DNA from: an uncultured Clostridia bacterium
Lineage (GTDB): Bacteria; Bacillota; Clostridia; TANB77; CAG-508
Direction: 5' to 3'
Assembly (NCBI GenBank): GCA_944386725.1
Contig: CALXCE010000009.1
Location: 1-41,257 of the forward strand
Length of the DNA stretch: 41,257 nucleotides
The notes under the pieces were generated by a model. That model was given only the letters and a program-made list of their open reading frames with translations. It did no database searches and was not told the DNA's origin. Positions within the stretch are counted from its first letter, which is position 1. Every line of letters begins with the position of its first letter. The position numbers and the translations under genes are program-made. Below are positions 28,201 through 36,844 of this stretch, piece by piece.

Positions 28201-31040
28201 CTTATATTGAATTTGAATATAACGGAATGAGTTATGAATCAGTAGAAATAAAAATAGATGATGAAGGAAAAGTATTAAGCAATGGAAATAAGGCAAGTGA
28301 TGCTAGCCCAAGAGATGGTTTTAATGAAAAGTATGCTACCATACAAAATAATGAAGCTCTTGACACAAATAACCAACATACCTATACTTTGGAGTATTCT
28401 TATGATAATAATGTAAGTACATTAAAATATGGAGATGAATCCAATTATAAGTATGGATATGACGGTCAAAAATATCCAATATCAGGTATAAATGATAACT
28501 TTTCAATAACTGCAAGTACAAAGGATGTTTATCCCAATAAATTACTAGGACAAGAATTGTCAATAGATGAAATTCTTACGCAAGGACTAGAAGAAATACC
28601 AAATATTAATTTAGGATTATACGAAAAAGAACAGCCAGATTTGGCAATTGATGAAGATGTTTACAGTTTAGATTTAGAGATTAATGGCTATACCCATACC
28701 TATGAGTATGCAAATAAATATAGTAGTCAATACCGAGAAGGGTATGATATACAAAATGCACAAGTTAGATTTCAAAGTAAATATGACCTATCTTACACGA
28801 GAGCGGTGTATGCTTCAGATTGTCAATATACAGGAAATAATCCATTAGCTGCTACGGTAACTTATAAAATAGAAATTAATAATAGTGCCACATCATTAAC
28901 TTCAAAAATTAATAGCTTCATGCAATATTATGAGGCAGATGATTATCAAGTAGTTCGTGCTTATGCAGAAGATAATGCCGGAACAAAGTTACAAGATTAT
29001 ACTTATGACAACGGAGGAATAAGAGATGTTCCATCTAGCGAACTTTTAGAAAATAGTAATTGGGAAGCGATTCAATTAAATACGAATTTAACAATTCCAT
29101 ACGAAAAATCATATTACGTATATGTGGTATTTAAAATAGAAGATTTAGGTAAATTCTTCTATGATGGTACAACGTTATTAAAAGATAAGATAGAGATAAA
29201 TGTGGCAGTAGAAATTAATTCTTACTCTACCATTTATGAGGATAAAATATATGCAGGAATTGACAAGGATTCAAATCCAGGAAGTTTGAATATGAACAAT
29301 TATGATGCAACAAAAGAAGATGATACATCATGGGCACCATCATTGGCAATAACAGTAGAAGGTGCAAGAACTATATCTGGTACAGTTTTCTTAGATAATT
29401 CAGAATTTTTAGTTGGAAATCCTGAAGATACTCATACGGGTGAAGAAAGAAACGGAGATGGAATCTATCAAGAAACTACAGAAAAGACAATTTCTGGAGT
29501 AACAGTATCATTATATAAAGCAAGTGATATAAAATTGGAAACCGATGCAAATACTGGAGTCAATCAGATAATAGGCGAGCAGTATGGAACAATTAACTAT
29601 CATGATACTCAAAATGGCGGAACAGGAACTGACGGATATTTTGAAATTTCAGATTTTATACCAGATGAATATATTATAGTATATACTTGGGGAGATAACA
29701 CATATATTCAAGATGGTAACGCAAGTAAGCTTATTAATGTAAATGACTATAAAGGAACAATTTACGCAATACCAGATAGACAATACCAAACAGATTGGTA
29801 TAAAAAGTATGACTATAATACCATAAGATATTCGGATGCAATGGATGATTATGAACAGAGAATAGCGATAGATGATGTTTCTTCCATTATTACAAATATG
29901 AATTCAAAGACACCTAATATGGTATTTGGAATCGAGTATGCAGATGATGTTGCAACTAAAACGGGAACATCTAAATGGGAAGATGAATATAAAGAAGGAG
30001 AGTATAATAAATTAACATTTGAAGTTGAAAATGTGGACTTTGGTATTACAGAAAGAGCAAGACAAGAAGTAACCATTGATAAAAGAATTGAATCTGTAAA
30101 ACTCACATTAGCAAATGGTCAAGTCATCTTAAATGCAACCTATAACCAAGAAAAAGGAGGACTTGTTGTGGAAACAGGTACTGCGAAGACTATAAAACGT
30201 GGCAATGATTCTGGTAGATGGAATAATGGATTGCTTTGGGAAGAGTTAGACAATGAATTAATACAAGGAGCAGAACTAGAAGTTACATATAAACTAGAAG
30301 TTACCAATAATAGCGAAAGAGATTATAATTTAGAAAAATACTATTTATATGGACTAGGTGTATTATCAGAGAATGATAAGAAAGATACACTTATTAAACA
30401 AAAACCAATAGGAGTTTATGATTACTTAGATAGTAGTCTAAGATTTGACGCAAATCAGCAGACATCTAGCAATGACTTTGAAGTGATACAATTGGAGAAT
30501 TATAAAGAAAATGTTAGCGAAAGCACGATACTAGAAAATTATCTAAAGGAATATGTTTCCTCTTCAACAGATCATGAAGGTGTCGAAACTACAATTAAAG
30601 GTTTTGAACATTATTCAGAAGAATACCAAGAAATAATAAAGGAGTGGACAAAGGACTCAACTTCAATCATAAAATCAAATGATTCTATCTTTTCCGATAA
30701 AATAATATTAGAAATTAAAGCATTTGAGAATATTGAGTTAGAACCTGGAGGAGATAATTCAACAAAATCAGTATCCTTATATACATCAAAGTTATTAACT
30801 AATACAGATGAAATAACTTTGGATAACGATATAGAGTGGACAAAGGTAGAAAGTACAACTCAAATAGGAAGAAAAGTAACACCAACTAGTTCTATCGTAT
30901 ACAACAAAGGAGAAACAGTGATTATTACACCACCAACAGGAGATGACCAAAATTATTTACCATATATTATATTAGGAATTACATCATTTATCCTATTAGG
31001 TGTAGGAGTGGTATTTATTAAAAAGAAAGTTTTGAGATAA
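22221..31040 (+). CDS. Giant sortase-anchored surface protein 2, paralogue of protein 1, 2939 aa
   Basis: ATG 22221 follows TAGGAGGATTT; an upstream in-frame ATG at 22191 has no comparable site. The architecture is the same as protein 1 and the sequences align along the whole length. It has a signal segment (about 14-33, cleavage near SFGA), the shared N-terminal domain, DUF11-like repeats (from about 609), an Asp/Asn/Pro linker (about 1039-1065), an SdrD B-like domain (about 1067-1194), and a DUF11-like repeat (about 1240-1335). An internal membrane segment (about 1365-1388) and an internal signal-like segment (about 1399-1420, FGA-TTY) follow. Beyond are Cna B-type domains (about 1665 and 1755), SdrD B-like domains (about 1912 and 2381) and the C-terminal TPPTG motif (about 2904) with membrane segment and KKK tail. 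The most divergent part follows the internal hairpin (CKKGHTHTDW is unique to this copy). Probable tandem duplication. Confidence 0.85.
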   Translation: MKTKCIARIKSFKFMLLGIVFLTSIILAKTFMSISFGADDTMILIETSLEKYINYSISDQDRGTLVQYNVKTRIDKGDNEEYVPLKSTVLAINLNQIDGKYPYAVKVITKSTELTNAKTKNFEENYEYDSNTGTITIQASNQNEKGELISTTQPSDKARDEYIIIVYYDTYTEQPEERELAIKVQSTVTLSVNDRQISQENEFKGVVQDNIGELTSVTNEADEIYNGYIKSNMINGTNYDTEYRENVNITVSKKEAQQKIEFKENNFFESVYQNPNGEEITQEFASNGNLVYKSTKIKQEDIKRLLGEHGTIQILDVNENLLATIDENTQFAEDGSIVINYEGEPEAIIIKTSNIETEGILSIENTKAIKSTMQNIDYTKIKTTMEIIGIKEKVITDAEKEITEEEIVFTNDYENTFDIKESNNHVNIDVSNTQWTNEYQNEVIFNVYISSNSAKDNMLKDPTIKIELPSEVEKVILGESSFVYANGLELQEPYLETSENGNIVIAASLIGTQTEYYENTLGLVTNVNISATIILKKDIENTVGNVNLIYTNQYTINEKAEIENRSREIKIASYKEENMVEDNSSINIYANTSLLGSTVENVEGLTVEVIPVRGDIVLKDGDTVYEGEFIKYNIKVTNTSDEKIDNIKVVGTVPEGTIYGELEAEYDIAFGKYEYHYDDTIKEKTIEIGSLEPGKSSTQFYEIKAKDLTVGEESKNITAIIKTYVENTEVANYEINNVINPAEVQMFLASRKNVTEGMRTYALSVSSNIEGEAELKIQLPKEFMLRGITNADGYENGENYEVYDTEVSDDNVLTTKINLTTEGKEYIIIGDIDSLKSDNQTEESKLYLSAVAKVSVNNTVYVSNENRIEYRHENVLISMTSDNEGEEVKYEDEIEYKIEIKNIGEKDSYSEYENVTTVNLKDYLPENVEPVSVTYQNWEIGSITQNEETGEYIINEGYKKVEKTEEINGRSTDEEGNRLPDIDIDLFIPFYETSTITIKCKAGLVEEKTKIENNATVSGDYIFSKTSNTITHTILPYDYEEPSDDPNNPMNPDDPITPNNPEDNNDKYSISGIAWLDKNEDGARQTSEQLLNGITVMLVDSNNSSAIKEKTATDSNGVYSFSGLDEGNYIVVFNYDTDIYSVTEYQKSGVSSILNSDAISKEITLMGVETKVGLTDTISLNASVSNVDIGLIENKICDLKLDKYISKVQVKTTSGIKEYTYDNSQLAKVEIKSKEIQGAIVVVTYKIVVTNEGELPAYATKIVDYIPNGLDFSSDLNKSWTATKSGELTNISIANQSIGSGESVELTLVLTKSMTSNSTGTFTNIAEIGEMTNSLGTRDTDSTPGNEVSTEDDYSKADLIISVSTGAVVYISIILGVLLIIAIVVYLNVKFGIKKITKISLFVTVLIPLVFLQNETVFGATTYSSWSNLPNSVVWNENGVHNVNGNGYSAFKASGYNITGYCAMETFMSSSGDGKSRHLDGDGRYNAVKLDSETINSTLLTFDKVNKDEDVSVVQDGNKLKIGPFQIKGNPTSYKYVITGQNKTYNNPEVSDKTTQNGVTTFYLKIDYTEDNIKYIQITGYRTVEIGSKDYYAAYAYYIPYSDAGTGTTTWTCKKGHTHTDWPITAYYHNYPIQDVMTYNKYMWTEDNTKTENKDKTLTWTIKYGDLEITKQDADDSNVKLKDVEIRVQCNAVNYDETFKTDENGKISIKNLKQGTYTITEISNHYYGYNVLATGSIKVKGGMTNTYALKNTKQTGNLKIEKQDADSGEYLKGVSFKIKKKDENKYIQVNVNNQWQTNCTGIVHLDDMRLVDQEDSATTFITDDNGIIEIRNILKGTYEVEEISVGENFGYEVDDNYITWSYTSVANDNNTGSGNGSIATVTVNRRSSVNTKNPPDYENRNEILTFKNKRKYIKLSGYAWEDIIDPTKAQDRDDIYDPSISKDKRLNNVKVTLYKADGTILAETTTQTITNSKGETEDGAYLFEKIQINDLDRAYIEFEYNGMSYESVEIKIDDEGKVLSNGNKASDASPRDGFNEKYATIQNNEALDTNNQHTYTLEYSYDNNVSTLKYGDESNYKYGYDGQKYPISGINDNFSITASTKDVYPNKLLGQELSIDEILTQGLEEIPNINLGLYEKEQPDLAIDEDVYSLDLEINGYTHTYEYANKYSSQYREGYDIQNAQVRFQSKYDLSYTRAVYASDCQYTGNNPLAATVTYKIEINNSATSLTSKINSFMQYYEADDYQVVRAYAEDNAGTKLQDYTYDNGGIRDVPSSELLENSNWEAIQLNTNLTIPYEKSYYVYVVFKIEDLGKFFYDGTTLLKDKIEINVAVEINSYSTIYEDKIYAGIDKDSNPGSLNMNNYDATKEDDTSWAPSLAITVEGARTISGTVFLDNSEFLVGNPEDTHTGEERNGDGIYQETTEKTISGVTVSLYKASDIKLETDANTGVNQIIGEQYGTINYHDTQNGGTGTDGYFEISDFIPDEYIIVYTWGDNTYIQDGNASKLINVNDYKGTIYAIPDRQYQTDWYKKYDYNTIRYSDAMDDYEQRIAIDDVSSIITNMNSKTPNMVFGIEYADDVATKTGTSKWEDEYKEGEYNKLTFEVENVDFGITERARQEVTIDKRIESVKLTLANGQVILNATYNQEKGGLVVETGTAKTIKRGNDSGRWNNGLLWEELDNELIQGAELEVTYKLEVTNNSERDYNLEKYYLYGLGVLSENDKKDTLIKQKPIGVYDYLDSSLRFDANQQTSSNDFEVIQLENYKENVSESTILENYLKEYVSSSTDHEGVETTIKGFEHYSEEYQEIIKEWTKDSTSIIKSNDSIFSDKIILEIKAFENIELEPGGDNSTKSVSLYTSKLLTNTDEITLDNDIEWTKVESTTQIGRKVTPTSSIVYNKGETVIITPPTGDDQNYLPYIILGITSFILLGVGVVFIKKKVLR

Positions 31041-31048
31041 CTCAAAAC

Positions 31049-31098
31049 GAAAAGTAAAAAATCCTTACATTGTTTAATGTAAGGATTTTTTACTTTTA
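31049..31098 (+). terminator. Strong terminator of giant surface protein gene 2
   Basis: A 20-base perfect stem (AAAGTAAAAAATCCTTACAT and its complement) around a TGTTTA loop. The T-rich 3' arm fits rho-independent termination. Confidence 0.88.
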
Positions 31099-31294
31099 CT
31101 AAATTTCTTATTTATATTGCAATTTTCGCTATTATGTAATAAAATAAAAAACGTAAAAAAGAATAATCGTAAGAAAAAGAAAAAGATATGTTATAAAAAG
31201 TAAAAAACTTTTTTGAATTAGGTTACCAAAAAAGACAAAAACCACAAAGGACAAGTAGTAAAATAAGCTCATAAAAATGTAAGAGGTGGTAAGG

Positions 31295-33679
31295 ATGTTC
31301 CAAAATGAAAATGTTATAGAAAAAGAGAATCATAGGCTAAATATTTTCTCTAATGTATTTGCTGTAAAAAATGTAGTTTTATATATTATTTCATTCATGT
31401 TGTCCATGGTAGGATTAGGTGGAGAATTTTCAGTATTTAGTATCAGTATGTTGGGTGCTTGTTTTGCATCCTCTATACCTGTATTGGGAATTGTTTTTGT
31501 ATCCCTCATTGGAAATTTAATTAAATATGGGGTAGGAGGAGCTTTAGGATACTTCTTAACATCCTTAGTATTACTGGTTACTTTATTTATGATAAAACCA
31601 ATTTATAATGAAAAGGAAAGAAATGAAAAAATTAAAATGGGGAAAAACGTTTTTTTATCCCTTTTCATGATACAAGTTGTACAACTTGCTATATCTGGTT
31701 TTACTCTTTATGATGTATTATCTAGTATTACCCTATCCATCATTGGATTTGTATTTTATAAAATATTTGTTAATTCAACAGTTGTTTTACAGGACTTTTG
31801 GACAAGAAGAGCTTTTACCATTGAAGAATTAATTGGAGCAAGTTTGGTACTTGCTATCGCGGTAGGAGCTTTTGGAGATTTTAGCTTATTTGGATTTGGT
31901 ATTAAAAATATTTTAAGTATTCTAATTGTTATGGTGTTAGGCTGGAAGAATGGAATTTTAGTAGGGACAACCTCTGGAGTAACGATTGGAGTGACTTTAG
32001 GTGTGATAACTGGCTCAGAGCCAATCATGATAGCAGCATACGCTATTTCAGGAATGATGGCAGGAATTTTTAATCGATTTGGAAAAATTGGAGTAGTAGT
32101 AGGATTTGCACTAGGAAATGTAATATTAGCCTATGTCTCAAATGGATATACAGTAGAATTAATCCATTTCAAGGAAATTTTAATAGCTTTTATTGGATTA
32201 TTAGCTGTTCCAAACAACTTACATATTGATTTAGAAGAATTTATTGGTAACACCAAACTTTTGCCAGTGCTACCCAATAGAGCCTTAAATAAGAGTAAGG
32301 AAGTTGCGGAGAGCTTAAATCATGTATCAGAAGCGATTCAAGAAATGGCAACTACTTATCATCAAGTAGATACAAGCTCATATGACGTAAACAAACAAAT
32401 TTTTATTACAGAATTATTGAGTAATTTAGAACCATATAAAGATAATATGTTATATGAAGATATGGTAGATACAGAAGGTAAAATCATAGACGAAATATTT
32501 AAATATTTGCTAGATAAGCAAGAAATGGATAGACAAGCTTTATTAGAAGTGTTTGCAAAATGCAATAGTTATATTGTTGGCTTTGATGATAAAGATATCA
32601 GCCAATATCTAGAAGAAAATATTTCACAAGTGATTCGAATGATTAATGTTTCTTATAAAGTGGCAAAGTCTGATTTTATTTGGAAAAAGAGAGTAGAAGA
32701 AAATCAGAAAAACATGGGAAAACAATTAGATGGCGTATCAAAAGCCATTCAAAAAATGGCGAAAGGAATTGAAGATGACTTAGAAAATGAAGTTCAATAT
32801 GAGAAGCAAAAAGTAGAAATGATAGAACTATTGAAGCAAAAAACAATTTTGGTAGAGGATATTTCTATTAAGAAGAATGGAAGATATATGCTAGAGGTGT
32901 ATTTGAATGAGGTTTTAGAAACTGCTAAAATAGAAACGATAGAAAAAATAGCTACCCAGGTATTGAAAGAAAAAATTGTATTCAATGAGGAAGCAAGTAT
33001 TGGAAAGAAATTAAATTTCCTATCAGATGATAAATATATTTTGGCAATTGGAACTGGAGAAGCAACCAAAAGTAAGAGTGAACTTTCAGGAGATAGTATG
33101 TTAAATATTAGGCTAAAAGATGGAAAATATCTAGTGGCCATTAGTGACGGAATGGGAACAGGAACAAAGGCAAGACAGAGTAGTACCCAATCTTTAAGAA
33201 TGCTAGAAAACCTTTTACTATCTGGATTTGATAAAAACATTTCTCTAGATTTAATCAACACATCACTTATTAACCAAAATTCGGAGATGTTTGCCACATT
33301 AGATATTGCCATTATTGACTTATATGCAGGAAACATAGAATTCATTAAAAGTGGGGCATGTCCAACTTATATTAAAAATAATAAAAAAGTACAAATCATA
33401 AAATCTAATTCATTACCAACAGGAATGGTAGATGATGGACAAATACAAACTTTTGACAAAGACATTACTTCAGGAGATATTATGCTAATGTGTTCAGATG
33501 GAATATTAGATGCCAATATTGAATACAAAAATAAAGAACTATGGATTAAATACATGTTAGAAGATATTGAAACCACTAACACGAAAAAAATTGCAGATAT
33601 TATACTAAATGAAGCTATTGACAATAATTTTGGCACAATTAAAGATGACATGAGCGTTATAGTGTGTAAGTTTAAGTAG
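31295..33679 (+). CDS. spoIIE: Stage II sporulation protein E (PP2C phosphatase)
   Basis: ATG 31295 is chosen because AGAGGTGG ends 5 bases before it; the GTG at 31286 lies inside that site. The product of about 794 residues begins with a membrane domain of roughly ten helices (about residues 20-300). A linker with coiled-coil character leads to a C-terminal PP2C-type phosphatase domain (about 585-794). It has the metal-binding motifs AISDGMGTG and CSDGILD and the final KDDMSVIV. In spore formers SpoIIE dephosphorylates SpoIIAA to activate sigma F in the forespore. It is good evidence that the organism can sporulate. The upstream 196-base gap (31099-31294) holds no promoter or 0A box I can defend. 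Confidence 0.93.
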   Translation: MFQNENVIEKENHRLNIFSNVFAVKNVVLYIISFMLSMVGLGGEFSVFSISMLGACFASSIPVLGIVFVSLIGNLIKYGVGGALGYFLTSLVLLVTLFMIKPIYNEKERNEKIKMGKNVFLSLFMIQVVQLAISGFTLYDVLSSITLSIIGFVFYKIFVNSTVVLQDFWTRRAFTIEELIGASLVLAIAVGAFGDFSLFGFGIKNILSILIVMVLGWKNGILVGTTSGVTIGVTLGVITGSEPIMIAAYAISGMMAGIFNRFGKIGVVVGFALGNVILAYVSNGYTVELIHFKEILIAFIGLLAVPNNLHIDLEEFIGNTKLLPVLPNRALNKSKEVAESLNHVSEAIQEMATTYHQVDTSSYDVNKQIFITELLSNLEPYKDNMLYEDMVDTEGKIIDEIFKYLLDKQEMDRQALLEVFAKCNSYIVGFDDKDISQYLEENISQVIRMINVSYKVAKSDFIWKKRVEENQKNMGKQLDGVSKAIQKMAKGIEDDLENEVQYEKQKVEMIELLKQKTILVEDISIKKNGRYMLEVYLNEVLETAKIETIEKIATQVLKEKIVFNEEASIGKKLNFLSDDKYILAIGTGEATKSKSELSGDSMLNIRLKDGKYLVAISDGMGTGTKARQSSTQSLRMLENLLLSGFDKNISLDLINTSLINQNSEMFATLDIAIIDLYAGNIEFIKSGACPTYIKNNKKVQIIKSNSLPTGMVDDGQIQTFDKDITSGDIMLMCSDGILDANIEYKNKELWIKYMLEDIETTNTKKIADIILNEAIDNNFGTIKDDMSVIVCKFK

Positions 33680-34004
33680 GGTGTAATGGGGACGTTTCTT
33701 TTTTCACATTTTTGTGCAATTAGGGACACATCTTTGCTAAATGATTTTATTGTTGTTATTTATTATTTTTTATAGAAATGATGAATGTGTAAGAGAAATA
33801 ACAATAGAACGTCTTATAGAATCAATTAGGGAATCTCACGACCATGAGGGCGCTAATTGATTTCTATTAGACGTTCTTTGTTATGTAACAAACTGAGGAA
33901 TGAATATAAAAAATAATAAATAACAACAAGTATAAATTATACTTATATGAAGATGTGTCCCTAATTGCACAAAAATGTGAAAAAAGAAACGTCCCCATTA
34001 CCCC
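33679..34004. repeat. Very long GGGGAC-type palindromic element, about 325 bp
   Basis: It begins at the spoIIE stop codon. The outer arms (GGGGACGTTTCTTTTTTCAC on to GGGACACATCTT) pair nearly perfectly with their complement at 33949-34000. A second complementary block (TTGTTGTTATTTATTATTTTTTAT) lies inside. The core at about 33810-33880 forms another stem, GAACGTCT...TCAATTAG with CTAATTGA...AGACGTTC. No coding potential. It also separates spoIIE from the WG-repeat gene. Confidence 0.85.
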
Positions 34005-34005
34005 C

Positions 34006-34034
34006 TTGAAACAAAAGTCGTTTTATGGTATATT
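34006..34034 (+). promoter_or_regulatory. Promoter of the WG-repeat gene
   Basis: TTGAAA and TATATT with a 17-base spacer, starting next to the right end of the palindrome, about 27 bases before the start codon. Confidence 0.6.
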
Positions 34035-34060
34035 GTAAATGTCAAAAAGGAGGAAGAAGG

Positions 34061-35578
34061 ATGAGTAGAGGAAGAAGATATGAAGAGCCAAAATTAAACC
34101 TAAAAAAAGTATTTGCAGTTATAGTAGCAATTATTGTTGTTATTATGTTTGTTTTTATTATCAAAGGCATTCTGACCAAGGACAAAGAACAAACCAAAAT
34201 AAGTAGCAAAGATTATGTGGCTATTTTTCAAGATAACAAATGGGGGGTTCTAGACTCCAGCGGAAATATTGTAATTGATCCTTCTTATGAAGAAATGATA
34301 ATTATTCCAAATAGTAAAAATGATGTATTTTTATGCACTTATGATGTGAATTATGAAACAGAAGAATATAAAACAAAAGCTTTAAACAGTAAGAATGAAG
34401 AAATCTTTACACAATATGAACAAATCGAAGCCATTTCTAATAAAGATGAAAGCGATAATATGTGGTATGAAAGTGTGTTAAAAGTTCAAAAAGATGGAAA
34501 ATATGGAATCATCGATTTAACAGGAAAAGAATTAACAGCATGTCAATATGATGAAATTGTTGCTATTGAGGGAATTAAAAGCACATTAAAAGTAACAAAA
34601 GACGGAAAAGTAGGCGTATTGGACAGTGAGGGAAAAGAGCTTTTAAGTACACAATACACAAATGTTACTAATTTAGGAGAAGACAATAAAGCAGGTTTTA
34701 TTGTAACTGGTGAAGATGGAAAGTCTGGTATTGTAGATTATTCAAATCAGACTATATTAGAAATGAGATATGATGAAATTATAAAAGTTTATGGTAATGA
34801 TAGGTATGTTGTAAAACAAGCAGGTCAACAAATCTTAGTACAAAAAGATGGAACAGAGATATTAAGTACAGGATTTGATGAAATCAAAGAAATCTTAAAA
34901 AATACTGATAATGGAATTATTTATACTAGAGATGGAAAATATGGAGTTATGAAAACTTCTGGAGAAATAGTAATTACACCAAGTTATGAAGAATTAAAAG
35001 AAGCAAAATCAGGTATCTTAATTGCAAAACAAAATGGAAAATATGGAGTCATTGATTTACAAATGAACACCAAGATAGAACTAAATTATATTTCCATCTT
35101 TTATGATGAGAAAGCTGATTTATATATAGCAGAAAAAGAAGATTATAGTAATGATATTATAGATAATACCTTTACAGTTCGTCAATCTGGAATTTTAATT
35201 GATTTGGATGACGAAAAGGGATATATAGAATTAAAACAAGGAGAAGAATATACTTATTTCAATTTTAAATTTGAAGAAAAAAAGGTAACAGAAATTTATA
35301 CAACGAACTCTTTATTTATGAGCAAAAAAGATGGAAAATATGGATTTGTAGACAAAGATGGAAAAGTAGTTGTAGATTATCAATATGATGATGCAACTCA
35401 GCAAAATAGTTATGGCTATGTAGGTATTAAAAAAGACGGAAAATGGGGTTCAATCGACAGTAAAGGAAATGTTGTACAAGAGCCAACTTACGATTTAGAA
35501 GATTACTTGAAAATTGATTTTATTGGAAGATGGCATTTAGGGAAAGATATTAATATGAATTATTATAATCAATTATAA
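34061..35578 (+). CDS. WG-repeat protein with N-terminal membrane anchor
   Basis: ATG 34061 follows AAAGGAGGAAGG; an upstream in-frame ATG at 34025 lacks a site. The 505-residue product has a cytoplasmic Arg/Lys-rich N-terminus, one membrane segment (about residues 20-42) and then at least eight WG/YG repeats of the form (K)(W/Y)G(V/I)(L/I)D, for example WGVLDSSGN, YGIIDLTGK, YGVIDLQ, YGFVDKDGK and WGSIDSKGN. WG repeats form beta structures of uncertain function and are often extracytoplasmic. The last part (EDYLKIDFIGRWHLGKDINMNYY) lies outside the repeats. The following gene starts 15 bases downstream, so both are probably transcribed together. Confidence 0.85.
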   Translation: MSRGRRYEEPKLNLKKVFAVIVAIIVVIMFVFIIKGILTKDKEQTKISSKDYVAIFQDNKWGVLDSSGNIVIDPSYEEMIIIPNSKNDVFLCTYDVNYETEEYKTKALNSKNEEIFTQYEQIEAISNKDESDNMWYESVLKVQKDGKYGIIDLTGKELTACQYDEIVAIEGIKSTLKVTKDGKVGVLDSEGKELLSTQYTNVTNLGEDNKAGFIVTGEDGKSGIVDYSNQTILEMRYDEIIKVYGNDRYVVKQAGQQILVQKDGTEILSTGFDEIKEILKNTDNGIIYTRDGKYGVMKTSGEIVITPSYEELKEAKSGILIAKQNGKYGVIDLQMNTKIELNYISIFYDEKADLYIAEKEDYSNDIIDNTFTVRQSGILIDLDDEKGYIELKQGEEYTYFNFKFEEKKVTEIYTTNSLFMSKKDGKYGFVDKDGKVVVDYQYDDATQQNSYGYVGIKKDGKWGSIDSKGNVVQEPTYDLEDYLKIDFIGRWHLGKDINMNYYNQL

Positions 35579-35593
35579 GAAAGGAAATTTTAA

Positions 35594-36826
35594 ATGGAAC
35601 TAAAGACGAACTATCAATATACATACTTTATTCATCCTTTTGTTATAAAGGATGGAAAATATCAAAAATATATACTAAAAATGTTAAGAGATAAAAATTG
35701 TAGTTTAAAAATTTTTCAAAAAGAAAAAGAGTTGAAATTATATAAGTATTTTTTGCCTAAAATGAGAGAATTTTTATTTTCTAGTTTTAGTTATGGCAAT
35801 AATAAGATAAAAAAACTAGAAGAATTACCAATGGAAACAAGAGCAGCCTTGCTTGCTAAAAATCCATGTAACATATTTGAATATACAATAAAGAAGGATA
35901 TTCAAGGAAAGTTAGAGCAAAATAATGGTATATTTTTTACGATTCAAAAGATAGAAATTATATGTTTTTCTACGGGGATATGTTTTTTGTCTATTAAAAC
36001 AAATGTAGAAGAGTATACAGAGTTTAGTAATGTACTCAATTTTAATTATAAGTTTAGAGATATCAATAATGAAATAGCTAACTTAGAAAATTATGATAAC
36101 ATAAGAATTCAAACTGATAGCTTTGCTGATACGAAAACTTTTCAAGAGTTTATCCATGAGATAACGGGACCTAATATAGAAGCTGCTAGGCTAAATATAG
36201 AAACAGAGAGATTTTTAACTTATTCTTATGTATGTATTAATCAAGATGCTTGGAACAGCAATAACCACTTTGATGAAATAAAGTATCAATTTATTAAATA
36301 TGCTAATATTTTACCAGCAGATAGCAGTAGAGATTATGAATACGAAAAAATAGAAACCTTTTCAAAATGGAAATATGCTAAACTAGGATTAACCAAATTA
36401 GGCATAACATTATTCTCCTCTAGCAGTGATATGAATAATTATACTATTTTACCAGAAGAATATGAAAATGAATATTTTTATACTTATATTTTAAATTTAT
36501 ATAAAAAAATATATTTAAGGAAAATTGAGTTGGAGTTTAAAGATATTACGAAAATAAAAAAAGCAAGAAAGAAATTTGTAGAATTTACAAAAAATTTATT
36601 AATACAAGAAATTACAGAAGATGAGACGGGAAGTTTATTAAATGACAAATTACAAGAGGTGTTTGAATTAGACAAACTATATAGTGAAGTAAAAAACAAA
36701 TATGATATTTTATATAAAGAATTAAATATTGAAAAAGAAAAGAATACAAATATTATAATAGCAGTTATATTAATTATTTCATTGATATTAAATCTATTAA
36801 ATTTTATAGTTTTAATGTCAAATTAA
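35594..36826 (+). CDS. Uncharacterised protein with C-terminal membrane anchor, 410 aa
   Basis: I do not recognise this family. The N-terminus (YFIHPFVIKDGKYQKYILKM) is not a signal peptide. About 340 residues of mixed soluble sequence follow, rich in aromatic and charged residues. A coiled-coil stretch (about residues 345-383) comes just before a single hydrophobic segment (about 387-407, IIAVILIISLILNLLNFIVLM) at the extreme C-terminus. The arrangement suggests a large cytoplasmic domain tethered to the membrane, faintly recalling CorA-like topology but with only one clear helix and no GMN motif. It is probably co-transcribed with the WG-repeat gene upstream; acpS follows after 18 bases. 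Confidence 0.7.
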   Translation: MELKTNYQYTYFIHPFVIKDGKYQKYILKMLRDKNCSLKIFQKEKELKLYKYFLPKMREFLFSSFSYGNNKIKKLEELPMETRAALLAKNPCNIFEYTIKKDIQGKLEQNNGIFFTIQKIEIICFSTGICFLSIKTNVEEYTEFSNVLNFNYKFRDINNEIANLENYDNIRIQTDSFADTKTFQEFIHEITGPNIEAARLNIETERFLTYSYVCINQDAWNSNNHFDEIKYQFIKYANILPADSSRDYEYEKIETFSKWKYAKLGLTKLGITLFSSSSDMNNYTILPEEYENEYFYTYILNLYKKIYLRKIELEFKDITKIKKARKKFVEFTKNLLIQEITEDETGSLLNDKLQEVFELDKLYSEVKNKYDILYKELNIEKEKNTNIIIAVILIISLILNLLNFIVLMSN

Positions 36827-36844
36827 AAGAAAAGAGGAAAGCAA

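Noticed and set aside
31756..32028. Minus-strand open frame of 90 codons inside spoIIE
   Set aside because: Shadow of the spoIIE membrane domain; no ribosome binding site or independent support. The same holds for the other antisense frames within the giant genes, mrdA and spoIIE.
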